Both the position numbers and the translations under genes were made by a program. Source: Acidimicrobiia bacterium UBA5794 (lineage in GTDB: Bacteria; Actinomycetota; Acidimicrobiia; Spongiisociales; UBA5794). From it: 51,879 nt of DNA. The DNA is taken from positions 1-51,879 of the forward strand of contig DIDS01000033.1 of NCBI GenBank assembly GCA_002418265.1. The letters run 5' to 3'. The notes below the pieces were generated by a model that was not told the origin of the DNA, ran no database searches, and saw only the letters and a list, made by a program, of their open reading frames with translations. Position 1 is the stretch's first letter, and the number at the start of each line of letters is the position of its first letter. Positions 32,991 through 41,067 of the stretch are shown piece by piece.

Positions 32991-33931
32991 TGCGGCGAGT
33001 ATTTGTAACCGGAGCAGCTTCATGGACAGGAGGACAGCTGGTCCGCCGGCTCGAGACGCGCCCGGATCTTGAGGTATTCGCCGTCGATGATGCCATCCCG
33101 CGTGTTTCGTTCTCATCTCCGTTCGAAAAGCTGTCTCTCGAACGTCTCGCTCTTGCCAGATACGTGCTTGAGGTGGAGCCGCATTCAATCATCCACCTCC
33201 AGTCGGTTCACCGCACAGCAGAGGAGGGGCGCACCATCGACGGTGAAGAACGCATCGTCGGGTCACTTGCACTCTTCGGGGCAATTGAAAGACTCAGCTC
33301 GGTGAAATCCGTGATCGTCAAGTCCGACACAGCGTTTTACGGCGCGACCCCACGGAATCCCTCGGTGATGAGGGAAACGTCGCGACCACAAGGCACACCG
33401 AGTCGCTATCAACGCGACCTGACTGAGATGGAGCACTTCGTCACGAAAACCGCAAATCGGCATGACCACATTCGGTACACCATCTTGCGCTTTGCCCCGA
33501 TCTTCGGCCCGCGGATCAAGAACCCGTTCAGTCGATACCTCACACTCCCCGTGGTTCCAACGCTTGCAGGGTTTGATCCACGACTTCAGGTCACACACGA
33601 AGAGGATGCTGTCGCGGCCATCGAGCATGCACTCGACAATGACACCGAGGGCATCTTCAACATCGCTGCTGATGGGCTGCTGTATCTGTCTCGTTTCCTA
33701 CGCCTCGGGCACCGGATCCCGCAGCCCCTTCCCGGCAGGCTGTTTGACTCTGCACTCAAAGCGCTGGCACGAGCGGACATCGTCGTTCCCAGCCATGTGC
33801 AGGCACTTCTCAAGAACGGCAGGGTTGTCGACACGACCCTCATGCGCTCTGACTTCAGATTCGAACCGAAGAACACCTGTCGGCAAACTGTTCTGGACGC
33901 GTACGGTATTGGCGCGGAAATCTCGACATGA
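32990..33931 (+). CDS. NAD-dependent epimerase/dehydratase (extended SDR)
   Basis: A 313-aa extended short-chain dehydrogenase. The nucleotide motif is VFVTGAASWTGGQLVRRLE, a slightly altered GxxGxxG. SDTAFYG and SRYQRDLTEMEHFV occupy the positions of the catalytic Ser and YxxxK; the Tyr is present (Y in SRYQRDL) but the Lys three or four residues on is not evident (Y-Q-R-D-L). The substrate-recognition part ends near LKNGRVVDTTLMRSDF. Its stop overlaps the start of the acyltransferase gene, so the two are coupled; a role in lipid or cell-envelope metabolism is inferred. Confidence 0.85.
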   Translation: MRRVFVTGAASWTGGQLVRRLETRPDLEVFAVDDAIPRVSFSSPFEKLSLERLALARYVLEVEPHSIIHLQSVHRTAEEGRTIDGEERIVGSLALFGAIERLSSVKSVIVKSDTAFYGATPRNPSVMRETSRPQGTPSRYQRDLTEMEHFVTKTANRHDHIRYTILRFAPIFGPRIKNPFSRYLTLPVVPTLAGFDPRLQVTHEEDAVAAIEHALDNDTEGIFNIAADGLLYLSRFLRLGHRIPQPLPGRLFDSALKALARADIVVPSHVQALLKNGRVVDTTLMRSDFRFEPKNTCRQTVLDAYGIGAEIST

Positions 33932-35145
33932 AACGGACCGATCTTGAGGCACTCACCAAAGCAGAACTGATGACCCTGGCTCGCGGCGCCGAGATCCCCG
34001 GTCGATCCACGATGAACAAGGGAGAGCTCGTCGACGCCCTGGCCGAGGAAGCCGCTGAGGACACCAAGGCCCACACGACCATATCGACGGTCGTTGAAGG
34101 GATCTCCCCAATCGTGCTCCCCGGTATCTCCCCTGAGGACCGGGCTCAAGCAAAGGCGCGACGAGAGGCGCTCACCAACCGGCTCGCTGCATTCGTCAAT
34201 CCATCAATTCATTGTTCGTGGACGAGCTGCGAAGGCCACCCCTGTGGTCTGCCAGTCATCGTTGGGACCGATCGATGTGGACTCCATGGAGAGGGGATCA
34301 TCGAGGACAAGGCAATTCCACTCACCGGTCAACTTGGATTCGGGTCATGGCCGACTCTGTGGCGCCACCTCAGCCTCGTAACGTACGACATCGATTCCTT
34401 CGGTCTTGATCCCGTCGTGGCCGAAATGGCGTGGCACGTACTGAACGGCATGTACTACGACTACTTCCGTGTTGAGGTCGACGGTATCGAGCACATTCCG
34501 ATGGAAGGAGGAGCTGTCCTCGTCGCCAACCACGGTGGTGCAGCACTCCCCTACGACGCAGCGATGCTTGCACTCTCTGTCCTGAACGAAGCTCCGGAAC
34601 CGAGGCGCGTACGTGTGATCGGAACGGAAATCTTCAACATGCTGCCGATCGTTTCACACCTGTATCGGAAAGTTGGAGCCGCATACGCGACGAGAGACGA
34701 CGCCCGCGAGCTGCTCCGTCGGGGACACCTGCTCGGGGTGTTTCCCGAGGGAGAACGAGGATTCATGAAGCCGGTATGGGAGGCGTATCGGGTCGGAAGG
34801 CTCGGACGTGGTGGTTTTGCTGAGATCGCATCGGATGCTGGCGTACCGATCATCCCCGTGGCGATCATCGGATCTGAAGAAGTCCATCCCACCGTCATGG
34901 TTTCCAAGAGACTCGCCAGGTTGGTGCGGTTCTTCTTCCCTGACCAGCGTGTGGAGCAGATCGCGGTCGCACTCAACCCGATTCCACTTCCGATTCGGTG
35001 GAGAATTCGGTTTCTTCCTCCCGTGGAGCCGCTCCATCATGCGCCACCCGATGCCCTGGAACTACTCGAACGAAGCGAGGACATCCGCCAATCCATCCAA
35101 ACAGCGCTCGACGACATGCTCTCAACCCGCAAGACAGCGTTCTGA
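33928..35145 (+). CDS. Lysophospholipid acyltransferase with N-terminal SAP/Rho-N-like and Cys-rich segments
   Basis: A 405-aa protein. Residues 1-45 look like a SAP or Rho-N helix-extension-helix (LTKAELMTLARGAEIPGRST then KGELVDAL). Residues about 92-122 hold Cys and His in a small zinc-like cluster (HCSWTSC, GHPCG, DRCGLHG). The PlsC domain follows from about residue 170, with VANHGGAALPYDA and the FPEGERG motif near 270. The C-terminal part would be membrane-associated. The ATG overlaps the SDR stop by 4 nt. The combination suggests nucleic acid or protein binding coupled to acyl transfer; this is inference. Confidence 0.85.
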   Translation: MKRTDLEALTKAELMTLARGAEIPGRSTMNKGELVDALAEEAAEDTKAHTTISTVVEGISPIVLPGISPEDRAQAKARREALTNRLAAFVNPSIHCSWTSCEGHPCGLPVIVGTDRCGLHGEGIIEDKAIPLTGQLGFGSWPTLWRHLSLVTYDIDSFGLDPVVAEMAWHVLNGMYYDYFRVEVDGIEHIPMEGGAVLVANHGGAALPYDAAMLALSVLNEAPEPRRVRVIGTEIFNMLPIVSHLYRKVGAAYATRDDARELLRRGHLLGVFPEGERGFMKPVWEAYRVGRLGRGGFAEIASDAGVPIIPVAIIGSEEVHPTVMVSKRLARLVRFFFPDQRVEQIAVALNPIPLPIRWRIRFLPPVEPLHHAPPDALELLERSEDIRQSIQTALDDMLSTRKTAF

Positions 35146-35147
35146 TC

Positions 35148-35196
35148 AGAAGTCAGAAGTCAGATGACCGATGACCGATGACCGAAATCAGACGTC
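35148..35196. repeat. Mixed heptamer array (7 units)
   Basis: AGAAGTC, AGAAGTC, AGATGAC, CGATGAC, CGATGAC, CGAAATC, AGACGTC in one register. It starts 3 bases after the acyltransferase stop. Confidence 0.92.
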
Positions 35197-35285
35197 CGAA
35201 TTTCGTGGTCGCAGGCTCCCCTGACCCCAATCGGGAGGTTGTGAGTGTGTCAGAGTTACTGCTAACAATTGCAAGCAGAACGCTG

Positions 35286-35298
35286 TATGATGCAAGTA
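35286..35298 (+). promoter_or_regulatory. Probable leaderless -10 of the XRE gene
   Basis: TATGAT (35286-35291) lies six bases before the ATG at 35298. This is the best match to the TATAAT consensus among the leaderless candidates here. Confidence 0.55.
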
Positions 35299-35645
35299 TG
35301 AGGAAACCACAGATGCCCGATGTGGGGGCATTCATCAGGGAACAGCGTGAGCAAGGCTCACTCTCGATCCGCAAGCTCGCAGAGCTGACGGGGGTCTCGA
35401 ACCCGTACATCAGCCAGATCGAGCGAGGGGTGCGTAAACCCTCGGCTGAGATCCTCAGATCGATTGCGGGGGCTCTGTCCATCCGAACCGAAACGCTCTA
35501 CGAGAAGGCCGGTCTCCTCGACACGTACGAGGGCCCGGATGTGATCAGCGCGATTGATACAGACAACCAACTCACCACACCACAGAAGCAGGCGCTGAAG
35601 GAGATCTACTCGAGCTTCGTCAGCACGGACCAGGAGGAAACATGA
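35298..35645 (+). CDS. XRE family transcriptional regulator (Rv0474-like position)
   Basis: A 115-aa protein with a Cro/CI-type HTH over residues about 12-66 (VGAFIREQREQGSLSIRKLAELTGVSNPYISQIERG). It has a C-terminal helical tail. The ATG at 35298 is preferred to an ATG at 35178, because the upstream part lies in repeat DNA and TATGAT sits six bases before. Its stop overlaps the start of the HBHA-like gene (ATGA). In mycobacteria an XRE gene (Rv0474) precedes hbhA (Rv0475) in the same order, which supports the annotation. Confidence 0.88.
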   Translation: MRKPQMPDVGAFIREQREQGSLSIRKLAELTGVSNPYISQIERGVRKPSAEILRSIAGALSIRTETLYEKAGLLDTYEGPDVISAIDTDNQLTTPQKQALKEIYSSFVSTDQEET

Positions 35646-36208
35646 TCAACATGGATACGCAAAAGGAAAACGTGACGAAGGCGGCCAAGACGGTCGTTGA
35701 CAGCACGGTTTCAGCAGGGAGCAAAGCAGTCGACTACTCGACCGAGACGGCTTCGGACCTTGCCGAAAAGGCGAAGGAGCTCCTCGCTCGTACGAAGGAT
35801 CTCGCAGCCGCTGGGATCGATCGGATCAATGCAGTACAGCTCGGGGACAAGAACGTGGGCGAACGCGTCGAAGAGACGGTCGAGACCGTCTCGTCGGCAG
35901 TGGACGTCGACCAGCTCAGTGAGCAGGTCGCGAAGCTGCGTGATCAGATCGACACCATGCTCAGCGCATGGAAGGACTCGTTCCGCCCATCATCCAATGA
36001 TGTGAAGGAAACGGTCAAGCCGGCAGCCACGGAACCCGCAACCAAGGCCGAAGCGAAGACCGCAACCAAGAAGACGACAGCCCCAAAGGCCACGACCAAG
36101 AAGGCTACGGCCACCAAGCCCGCAGCAAAGAAGCCCGCAACCAAGGCTGCATCGAAGCCCGCAGCCAAAACGGCTACGACCCCAAAGGCAGCGGACAAAA
36201 AGAGCTGA
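35642..36208 (+). CDS. HBHA-like protein with Lys/Ala/Pro-rich tail
   Basis: A 188-aa protein in two parts. Residues about 5-115 are a helical coiled-coil-like region (VTKAAKTVVDSTVSAGSKAV; ERVEETVETVSSAVDVDQL). Residues about 120-188 are a low-complexity Lys/Ala/Thr/Pro tail of the KATTKKATATKPAAKKPATK type, like histone H1 or the C-terminus of the mycobacterial heparin-binding hemagglutinin. AGGAGG precedes the ATG. The XRE gene directly upstream matches the mycobacterial order. Possible roles are envelope or lipid-body association, or nucleic acid binding; adhesin function is not implied. Confidence 0.8.
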   Translation: MINMDTQKENVTKAAKTVVDSTVSAGSKAVDYSTETASDLAEKAKELLARTKDLAAAGIDRINAVQLGDKNVGERVEETVETVSSAVDVDQLSEQVAKLRDQIDTMLSAWKDSFRPSSNDVKETVKPAATEPATKAEAKTATKKTTAPKATTKKATATKPAAKKPATKAASKPAAKTATTPKAADKKS

Positions 36209-36234
36209 AACCTGAACGCCAACAGCTGAGAGCC

Positions 36235-36268
36235 AACTGAGGGCTCGCCCAAAGGCGGGCCCTCAGTT
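36235..36268. terminator. Bidirectional terminator between the HBHA-like gene and 36267
   Basis: A 15-bp stem with one mismatch, AACTGAGGGCTCGCC (36235-36249) and GGCGGGCCCTCAGTT (36254-36268), has a CAAA loop. It lies between convergent genes; the stop of the minus-strand gene is inside its right arm. Confidence 0.75.
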
Positions 36269-37565
36269 ACATACTCTCCATATAGCTCTTGATCGTGGGC
36301 ATTCCGGTGAGTTTTTCGTAGAAGAAACTGTTGACGAGGTTGAGGAGGCGTTGGCGAGCTCCCTCCACGTGGATTGAACGGTCCTCTGGATCTTCCGTTG
36401 CGATGGAATCGCGGAGTTCGAGAAGACTCCGTACGATCTCGGTCTCCTCCGCTCCCTCAAGGAGATCGACGACATCCACAATCGTGTCGTCGAGTTGTTC
36501 GAGGATTTCGTTGACATCGATTCTCGAGCCCTCACCGGTGGCTTCATCGAGGGCTCGGATCACGGCGTGGATCTGATACAGCGCGGCGGTCGGCTCATCG
36601 AAAAGCTCACGGACATACGCTGCCTCGACATAGGAACCGCTGTAGCGGAAGACGTTGTACATCCGTTTGGCGGCTTTGCCATAGTTCCTTGGCTCCTTTT
36701 TGATGTACTTGCGCACTTCGCCCTCGAGTGCCTCGACATAGTCGTCGAGGGCGTCTGGAGACACCTGACTCACAACCTTGGAGAAGACGGGCAACGACTC
36801 GGCTTCGAGGTACACCTCCTGGAAGTAGGCGTCGACAAATCCGTCGAGCGCCGTGATCGATCCATCAGGTGCCTCCCACGTCACGTCGAGCATGTTTGAT
36901 GCATTCGCGATGCTGTCGCGGATCGGGTCGGCGACGATCCAGTCGAGTTTGCACCAGCCGGGATCGGCTGCACACGACTCCCAAGTGATTTCCACCGGCT
37001 GTCCGGTCAGATGTGCGGCCGAGATGCGACCGGCCTCGATATCGGCTGGGAGCCAGGAGATGGGTGTACCGGCACCGTGAGACTGTCCCCGTACCACGAC
37101 TTCAGCCGGGTAACTTCCGAACTTGACTTCGGTCAAGCGGTGGGTCGGCGCATTCATTGTCGACAACGCTTTTGACCTGAGCAGCTCCGCGAATCGCAGC
37201 TCCGCAACTTCCCTGGTCGGCGCTCGGACGTTGATCCGCTCGAAATAGTCGCAATCACCCGGATAGGTCTGGACTCGTGATTGGGCTGCCGAGCCCGAAA
37301 GTGCGAGCGCAGTGTCGACATCTTCTTCGTCGTCAAACCCAACGATGTCTGCAACTCGTCTGAAGTATGCGAGATCGGTTGGGTCGAAATCGAGCATCGT
37401 GACACGGTGACCGTAGACGCCAGCCCTCTTGTCGAACTCGACACCGGCCTCTTCTTTTGCAACCCCGATGGCATCAAGCCATTGAGCGGCCTCGGCCTCA
37501 TCGATCTCGATGTCCATGCGTTTGGCTGCAGAAATGACTTCGGAAATCTCGGATTGTTCGGCCAT
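36267..37565 (-). CDS. Uncharacterised protein with a possible nucleotidyltransferase fold
   Basis: A 432-aa cytoplasmic protein of no family I recognise by name. Residues about 88-115 contain LSGSAAQSRVQTYPGDCDYFERI: a GS pair followed by a D-C-D-Y pair about twelve residues on, which resembles the hG[GS]...[DE]h[DE]h metal-site pattern of nucleotidyltransferases. A middle part follows (RLTEVKFGSYPAEVVVRG), and the second half is helical (DYVEALEGEVRKYIKKEPRNYGKAAKRMYNVF). The ATG at 37565 follows an AGGGGG sequence. The NTase reading is inference only. Confidence 0.8.
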   Translation of the reverse strand: MAEQSEISEVISAAKRMDIEIDEAEAAQWLDAIGVAKEEAGVEFDKRAGVYGHRVTMLDFDPTDLAYFRRVADIVGFDDEEDVDTALALSGSAAQSRVQTYPGDCDYFERINVRAPTREVAELRFAELLRSKALSTMNAPTHRLTEVKFGSYPAEVVVRGQSHGAGTPISWLPADIEAGRISAAHLTGQPVEITWESCAADPGWCKLDWIVADPIRDSIANASNMLDVTWEAPDGSITALDGFVDAYFQEVYLEAESLPVFSKVVSQVSPDALDDYVEALEGEVRKYIKKEPRNYGKAAKRMYNVFRYSGSYVEAAYVRELFDEPTAALYQIHAVIRALDEATGEGSRIDVNEILEQLDDTIVDVVDLLEGAEETEIVRSLLELRDSIATEDPEDRSIHVEGARQRLLNLVNSFFYEKLTGMPTIKSYMESM

Positions 37566-37607
37566 GAGGACCCCCTGGTGGTTGAGAGAGTCACACTAAC
37601 CCCTGTC

Positions 37608-37634
37608 AGAAGTCAGAAGTCAGAAGTCAGAAGC
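37608..37634. repeat. AGAAGTC heptamer array (3 perfect units and a partial fourth)
   Basis: Three perfect AGAAGTC units followed by AGAAGCG. It starts the long repeat-rich gap between 37566 and 37848. Confidence 0.9.
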
Positions 37635-37812
37635 GGTTTAAACCTGGTTTAAACCCGTCCCCCCGGTCTTCCGGGGGGACGCGGGGCGACGCCTGTGCAG
37701 CAGGCGCTGCGCCGCAGGGGGGCGTTTCAGCTTGTCGCAGAAGTCAGAAGCCCCCCTGCCCCTCGCTGCGCTCGGCGCGTCCCCCCGCAAGCGGGAGGAC
37801 GGGAAAAGAGGC
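37635..37812. other. Repeat and hairpin block upstream of the NTase-like gene
   Basis: No gene is evident here. The block contains two copies of GGTTTAAACC (37635-37644 and 37646-37655), the perfect 10-bp hairpin GTCCCCCCGG/CCGGGGGGAC (37657-37680), CGCCTG/CAGGCG (37690-37706), two CAGAAGN units (37738-37751) and a second GTCCCCCCGC hairpin with one mismatch (37779-37800). A similar GTCCCCCC hairpin is at 51798-51817. Confidence 0.8.
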
Positions 37813-37840
37813 GACGTCAGAAGTCAGACGTCAGAAGGAG
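37813..37840. repeat. GACGTCA/GAAGTCA heptamer array (4 units)
   Basis: GACGTCA, GAAGTCA, GACGTCA, GAAGGAG in register, ending 8 bases before the DUF4332 stop. Confidence 0.85.
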
Positions 37841-37848
37841 CTGCAATC

Positions 37849-38253
37849 TCAGCTGGTCACGCCGGGTTCGAGTTCGTTCGCAGCATCAATCCAACCCTGG
37901 ATCATCTCGACGGTTGGGAGCCTTTGAACCCGTCGGCGTTTGGAATTGATCTGCGTGAGGGACGCCATGAGATTCTGTGCATTCCGGCGACGCAGCGCCT
38001 TGATGGTGTCGACACCGCTCGCCGCGAGAAGATCTGCGTACTCGGCCCCCACCCCTTTGACCCTCATCAGATCGGCCTGCTGCGCCCACCTGAGCAGATC
38101 GGTGGTTGGGATACCGGTTCTCGCGGAGATCTCGGCTCGACCTCGTCGCGTCGATGCCTGTTCGATCAGGGCCTCCGTGGTCCTGACTCGCCCCTTCCTC
38201 AACTTGGTTGCGTCTCGTTGACCGATCGTCCGTATCGCAGATATGGATGCCAC
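37849..38253 (-). CDS. DUF4332 domain protein
   Basis: A 134-aa protein of two helix-hairpin-helix-like segments (RTIGQRDATKLRKGRVRTTEALIE and LMRVKGVGAEYADLLAASGVDTIKAL), the DUF4332 pattern. These HhH folds often bind nucleic acid or proteins. It ends VEMIQGWIDAANELEPG. The GTG start at 38253 follows GGAGG. Confidence 0.85.
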   Translation of the reverse strand: MASISAIRTIGQRDATKLRKGRVRTTEALIEQASTRRGRAEISARTGIPTTDLLRWAQQADLMRVKGVGAEYADLLAASGVDTIKALRRRNAQNLMASLTQINSKRRRVQRLPTVEMIQGWIDAANELEPGVTS

Positions 38254-38324
38254 GGCGATCCTCCATGTCGTCTTGCTCAGGTTTGATCGAGACTACTCAT
38301 TTCGCGGCGTCTCCCGCGTGGCGA

Positions 38325-38909
38325 CTAGCGCCGACGGTGCATCACCTGGTCGGCGGAATCCAAGATCTGCTTTCCAAGTTCGTCAAAGTGGTATTCCTCG
38401 ATGGCGGACGCGTGCGTGGAAATGACATCGTGGAGCTGGAAGTCACCCTCGAGACCAAGGAGTCGCTCAAGCAATCCGTGTCCGATGACAACCGGCCAAC
38501 CCCTCGCATATCGATACTTCGGAACCACTGCGTCTGCGTGCGTTTCATGTGCCCGCTCCACAAGGGCATCAACGACCCGGGCTGATACGCCGGGTTGATC
38601 GGCCCGTGCAATCACGCAGTTCGACACCTGACGATCTCTCATGATGTGATCGAGTGCCGCACGGAGGGGCGACGAGGCTCCCTCTTCCCATTCGGGGTCA
38701 ACGATCACGGTGACGGAGAGGTCCGAGATTGCATCAGCCACCAACTCATCGTCGGGGCCAATGACAACCACCCGACCGTGCACATTCCATTCAAGGGAGT
38801 CCAGCACAACCCGTCTGACCATCGGAACACCGTCGATCGAGGTGAGGTACTTCGGCGACGAAAACCCTTCGCCAGTATCGGCTGCGAGGATGACGGCGAC
38901 TGTCGACAC
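38325..38909 (-). CDS. MobA-like NTP transferase family protein
   Basis: A 194-aa Rossmann-type nucleotidyltransferase. The N-terminal VILAADTGEGFSSPKYLTSIDGVPMV replaces the usual LAAGxGxRxxxxK: the GxGxR part is weak but the Lys is kept. CVIARADQPGVSARVVDALVE corresponds to the metal-binding aspartate motif (Asp in ADQPG), and VPKYRYARGWPVVIG to the substrate loop. It could serve molybdenum cofactor (MobA/MocA-like) or another nucleotide-sugar route. It uses GTG with GAAAGAG upstream. Confidence 0.8.
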   Translation of the reverse strand: MSTVAVILAADTGEGFSSPKYLTSIDGVPMVRRVVLDSLEWNVHGRVVVIGPDDELVADAISDLSVTVIVDPEWEEGASSPLRAALDHIMRDRQVSNCVIARADQPGVSARVVDALVERAHETHADAVVPKYRYARGWPVVIGHGLLERLLGLEGDFQLHDVISTHASAIEEYHFDELGKQILDSADQVMHRRR

Positions 38910-38993
38910 GTGTGCTCTTTCGGGCGGTTCCGGTGGAACGGCAACGGTACCGGACGCTTCCTGACTACCGGCCCGGGACGATAGGGGCCATCA

Positions 38994-39449
38994 CTATTCG
39001 GAGAGCGCTTCGATGAGATCTGACTGGAGAGATCCCAACCACGCCACAGCAGCCAGGGCCGGATCCTGGGAGATTCTTGATTCCCAACCCGACCCTTCAT
39101 CGAATACGTTGGATCGTGCAGCGAGGATCAGGCGAGCCGCGTTGATCGCCCGCAGAACCGACTTTGCGTCATCGGCGGTGATGGTCGACGTCGTGCCGGT
39201 GAGTTCCATCAGAATCTCAAGGTCGGCTGCTCTGTCGGTTGCAAGCTGAGATCCGACAAGCTCTTGGAATTCAGCGGAAGCTTCGTCGTCATCGGGGTAC
39301 GCCGCCCGGTTCAAGACAGGTACCGCTGAGTCGATCGGAAGGTGCCCAACGGTGGCAAGGAGATCAGGGATCTGCACCAAGAGCGCCTTGTCCTCGACAG
39401 TGAGCTTGACGACCACGTCGTCTCCCCGCCGGCTGAAGGCCGATCTCAC
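38994..39449 (-). CDS. DUF2017 family protein
   Basis: A 151-aa helical protein that in Actinobacteria usually sits directly after clpS. Motif-like parts are RRGDDVVVKLTVEDKALLVQIPDLLATVG and YPDDDEASAEFQELVGSQL. The GTG start overlaps the clpS stop (GTGA). The function is unknown; it probably acts with ClpS in ClpAP/ClpCP proteolysis. Confidence 0.88.
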   Translation of the reverse strand: MRSAFSRRGDDVVVKLTVEDKALLVQIPDLLATVGHLPIDSAVPVLNRAAYPDDDEASAEFQELVGSQLATDRAADLEILMELTGTTSTITADDAKSVLRAINAARLILAARSNVFDEGSGWESRISQDPALAAVAWLGSLQSDLIEALSE

Positions 39450-39724
39450 GACTTGTCCATGGTGGCCCAGAGGCCATACCGATGGAGGCGGTACACGGCG
39501 AGTTCTGCAGGCTCACGCATTCCGGAGAACACGACGGCCTTGCCTTCGTTGTGTACGGCGAGCATGAGCTTTGTCGCCTTGTCGACACCAAACCCGAACA
39601 CGTCTTGGAACACGTACACGACGTAGTCCATGAGATTGACGGGGTCATCCCACACAATGACATTCCAGGGAAGATCCGAGGTTGTTTTCTCCTCGATGTC
39701 TGCGCTATGGGCTGGCGCGGTCAT
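39446..39724 (-). CDS. clpS: ATP-dependent Clp protease adaptor ClpS
   Basis: Delivers N-degron substrates to ClpA/ClpC; 92 aa. The signature WNVIVWDDPVNLMDYVVYVFQDVFG at residues about 20-44 and the region KLMLAVHNEGKAVVFSG are typical of ClpS. The start overlaps the stop of the HTH gene by 4 nt (ATGA), and DUF2017 overlaps its stop, so the three genes are tightly coupled. Confidence 0.95.
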   Translation of the reverse strand: MTAPAHSADIEEKTTSDLPWNVIVWDDPVNLMDYVVYVFQDVFGFGVDKATKLMLAVHNEGKAVVFSGMREPAELAVYRLHRYGLWATMDKS

Positions 39725-39957
39725 GTGGGCTCCGAGGTGCTCTCCATCGAGTCTTCAACCTGATCGCGAACACGCTGAGCATGGATCCATTGCTCGAAGT
39801 CAACCTTGGCAACGCGCCACTCTCTCCCGAATTTTACGGCGGGAAGCTCCCCGGAACGGAGAAGAGACGTCACGACGAACGTCGAAACATCCATGTACTC
39901 ACAGATGTCAGCCACGGTCAGCCACGGTTTGTCGATGTCAACGGCGATGCGCTCCAT
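39721..39957 (-). CDS. Small excisionase-type HTH protein
   Basis: A 78-aa DNA-binding protein of the excisionase/MerR-like winged HTH type: WLTVADICEYMDVSTFVVTSLLRSGELPAVKFGREWRV is the whole motif. A longer frame to 40062 exists, but the ATG at 39957 has TACGCT six bases upstream and marks the HTH start. It heads the clpS-DUF2017 operon and may regulate it or another target. There is no integrase nearby. Confidence 0.82.
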   Translation of the reverse strand: MERIAVDIDKPWLTVADICEYMDVSTFVVTSLLRSGELPAVKFGREWRVAKVDFEQWIHAQRVRDQVEDSMESTSEPT

Positions 39958-40124
39958 GGGCCAAGCGTAGGCCAGACGACCCGTTGGTTCTAGACCTTCG
40001 AAAAACCTCTTGCCATCCGCGAAAACCAACCGTATCGTCAGCAGGCTTGAAGTCACGACCACCCGGTCACAACGCGAGGGTCGAAGGGGCCACTGCGGGC
40101 GTCGGTCCGGGAAGGTGACAGAAC

Positions 40125-41048
40125 ATGATCAGTGCATCAATCGCTGGGACCCACCAATTCGGACGGGTCAAGAAAAACGGCTACGACCCGGCTGAGGTCG
40201 ATGCAATCGTTGGTCGCCTCATCGATACGCTTGAGGAGTATCAGGATCGGGCAAACCACCTTGAACGAAAGCTCGATGATTCCCACGTCTCTGCTGCTGC
40301 GATCTCACGCACGCTCGCTGCAGTCGAAGAGACACGGGCCCAGATACTGGCGGAAGCCGACACCGACGCAAACCTGATCACGGCCGAAGCGCATGCTGAA
40401 GCCGAAAAGGTGGTGACCCTCGCGAACAATCTCGGAGCAGAGATATCGGCCAGGCGTGACGCGATTCTGACAGAAGCGTTTCAAGAGGCTGATGCCGCCA
40501 TCGCACGCTCGCAACTTGAGGTTGCTCGACAGCAAATTGCAGCGGCAACCGCTGCCGCGGCGATTGTCGAGGAAGCCATGCGGCGTGCTGCTGATACCCA
40601 ACGTCAGGCAGACCACACGCTGCGCACGGCGTCGATGGTTGCCGCGTGGAGGTCTCGAGAGTCCGAGGTGGCGGCGCGAGATCGCATCACCGAGGCTGAT
40701 GCTCAGGCTGCAGCAACCATTGAACGTGCCGAACGCGAAAGCGAGCGACTCGGGAACCGGATCCAAGAACTGCGGGTGGCGGTGTCGAACCTCCAGGCTT
40801 CAGCCGCCGATCTGGCGAAAGCGACGATTGCACACGCAGACGTGATTGATCTTGAGGCGATCGCAGCCCGAGACATGTCGGCCGAAGAGCCAGCTCCAGT
40901 CCACCCAATTGACAGAACCGTGAAGCTTGCACCGGCACCGCCCGATACACCACCCAAGGACACGTCCGACCACGCCGCCGAAACGTACTATCAACGTCGA
41001 GCCGGCGGGATCAAAGAACGAATCAAGATCGCCCGACTGATCACCTGA
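40125..41048 (+). CDS. DivIVA/Wag31-like coiled-coil protein
   Basis: A 307-aa protein with the DivIVA-type N-terminus FGRVKKNGYDPAEVDAIVGRL, then a long charged, alanine-rich coiled coil (about residues 40-250) and a Pro-rich tail. It probably binds curved membrane at poles or septa and helps organise growth, as for DivIVA in Actinobacteria. The ATG follows GGAAGGTGAC. No obvious operon partner; a terminator follows. Confidence 0.85.
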   Translation: MISASIAGTHQFGRVKKNGYDPAEVDAIVGRLIDTLEEYQDRANHLERKLDDSHVSAAAISRTLAAVEETRAQILAEADTDANLITAEAHAEAEKVVTLANNLGAEISARRDAILTEAFQEADAAIARSQLEVARQQIAAATAAAAIVEEAMRRAADTQRQADHTLRTASMVAAWRSRESEVAARDRITEADAQAAATIERAERESERLGNRIQELRVAVSNLQASAADLAKATIAHADVIDLEAIAARDMSAEEPAPVHPIDRTVKLAPAPPDTPPKDTSDHAAETYYQRRAGGIKERIKIARLIT

Positions 41049-41067
41049 TCGGTCGACGCGGGCGGAG

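Noticed and set aside
39721..39957. Excisionase-like gene as evidence of a prophage or integrative element
   Set aside because: No integrase, attachment repeats or phage genes are present, and the gene is coupled to clpS.
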